Positions 63,678 to 64,000 of a stretch of 64,000 nucleotides of DNA are shown here, in pieces. The stretch is taken from the NCBI GenBank assembly GCA_014359885.1, contig JACIYN010000061.1, positions 1-64,000 on the forward strand, read 5' to 3'. This stretch comes from Desulfacinum sp. (GTDB lineage Bacteria > Desulfobacterota > Syntrophobacteria > Syntrophobacterales > DSM-9756). Every line of letters begins with the position of its first letter. The stretch's first letter is position 1. Under the pieces are notes generated by a model. The model did no database searches, was not told the origin of the DNA, and saw nothing but the letters and a program-made list of their open reading frames with translations. The translations under genes were made by a program, and so were the position numbers.

Positions 63678-64000
63678 ATGATTCGCAGCGTCATCGCCGG
63701 TATCGGCAGTTTCGTGCCGCCGAAGGTGGTCACCAACGATGACCTGGCTCAACGGATGACCACGAGCGACGAATGGATCCAGACCCGCACCGGGATCAGA
63801 GAAAGGCGGTTTGCCGAAGAGGGGGTGAGCTGCTCGGACCTGGCCCTGGAAGCCACCCGCAAGGCCCTGGAAGATGCGGGCATGACGGCCTCCGACATCG
63901 ACTTCATCATCTTCGCCACCCTGAGCCCCGATCATCACTTCCCGGGAACGGGCTGTTATCTCCAGGCCAAGCTGGATGCGGCGCCCGTGGGCTGCCTGGA
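63678..64000 (+). CDS. fabH: 3-oxoacyl-ACP synthase III-like protein (5' part)
   Basis: The first 107 residues of a FabH-type thiolase-fold enzyme: SVIAGIGSFVPPKVVTNDDL, MTTSDEWIQTRTGIRERRF and DFIIFATLSPDHHFPGTG. The catalytic Cys would fall beyond the window edge. GAAAGGAG precedes the ATG. It starts 14 bases behind the DUF374 gene, so the pair is probably cotranscribed. Confidence 0.9.
   Translation, partial: MIRSVIAGIGSFVPPKVVTNDDLAQRMTTSDEWIQTRTGIRERRFAEEGVSCSDLALEATRKALEDAGMTASDIDFIIFATLSPDHHFPGTGCYLQAKLDAAPVGCL

Overview
The window reads as a high-GC chromosome segment of a strictly anaerobic, sulfate-reducing or syntrophic deltaproteobacterium (Desulfobacterota, Syntrophobacteria-like). 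The grounds are a heterodisulfide-reductase (Hdr)/MvhD electron-transfer cluster, three genes whose reading frame runs through an in-frame TGA at a redox-active Cys position (probable selenocysteine), an FdhD gene, a stand-alone molybdopterin oxidoreductase, and gene orders such as yqeY-dnaG-rpoD and aminotransferase-hom-proposed homoserine kinase. The species is an inference from content only.

Layout. 1-3.5 kb: start of an IS1380-like transposase, then a cell-wall sugar salvage group (AmgK-like kinase and MurU-like nucleotidyltransferase, with divergent NagZ). 3.5-10 kb: aminotransferase, homoserine dehydrogenase, proposed homoserine kinase, a YbgC thioesterase and HisA. 10-14.5 kb: yqeY-dnaG-rpoD. 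14.9-20 kb: a selenocysteine-type CoA-disulfide-reductase-like flavoprotein, a cold-shock protein, tRNA-Met, Nif3, a CdsZ-type zinc-ribbon protein and prs. 20.4-27.4 kb: NCS2 permease, Nudix hydrolase, FdhD, cysteine desulfurase, GNAT, LysM-amidase lipoprotein and a methyltransferase. 27.4-35.6 kb: PEP/pyruvate-binding protein, glutamate dehydrogenase, small membrane and hypothetical proteins, molybdoenzyme and a GspG pseudopilin.

35.6-37.5 kb: a cobalamin riboswitch with terminator in front of a 35-residue peptide gene and a radical SAM/SPASM maturase (CbpA/CbpB type). 37.5-41.8 kb: chemoreceptor, two paralogous cache-domain proteins and Hsp20. 41.9-47.4 kb: a probable operon read on the minus strand: HTH-fused Fe-S/CCG oxidoreductase (Sec), tandem HdrA (Sec), MvhD and a small zinc-finger-like protein. 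47.6-53.5 kb: AsmA, a second chemoreceptor, a cheW broken by one TAA codon, and a cyclic-nucleotide-binding protein. 53.5-57.6 kb: ECF cobalt/nickel transporter (CbiO-CbiO fusion, CbiQ, CbiM and two accessory proteins) behind a leader with a strong attenuator-like terminator. 57.9-64 kb: degenerate hybrid kinase, SEC-C protein, shikimate kinase and dehydroquinase, DUF374 acyltransferase and the start of a FabH-like gene.

The intergenic spaces carry several families of palindromic repeats. The most striking is a 148-bp element with terminal inverted repeats starting GGAGGCTGTCCGA, flanked by TA. Five genes end in a TAG stop whose G is the first base of such an element end, which suggests insertion into the TA of stop codons with the stop regenerated. 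The same ends bracket several different palindromic cores.

Three coding regions (14904-16265, 42747-45788, 45785-47257) would be split by a normal gene caller at TGA. In each case a stem-loop with GG in the apical loop lies just downstream of the TGA, as expected for a bacterial SECIS.
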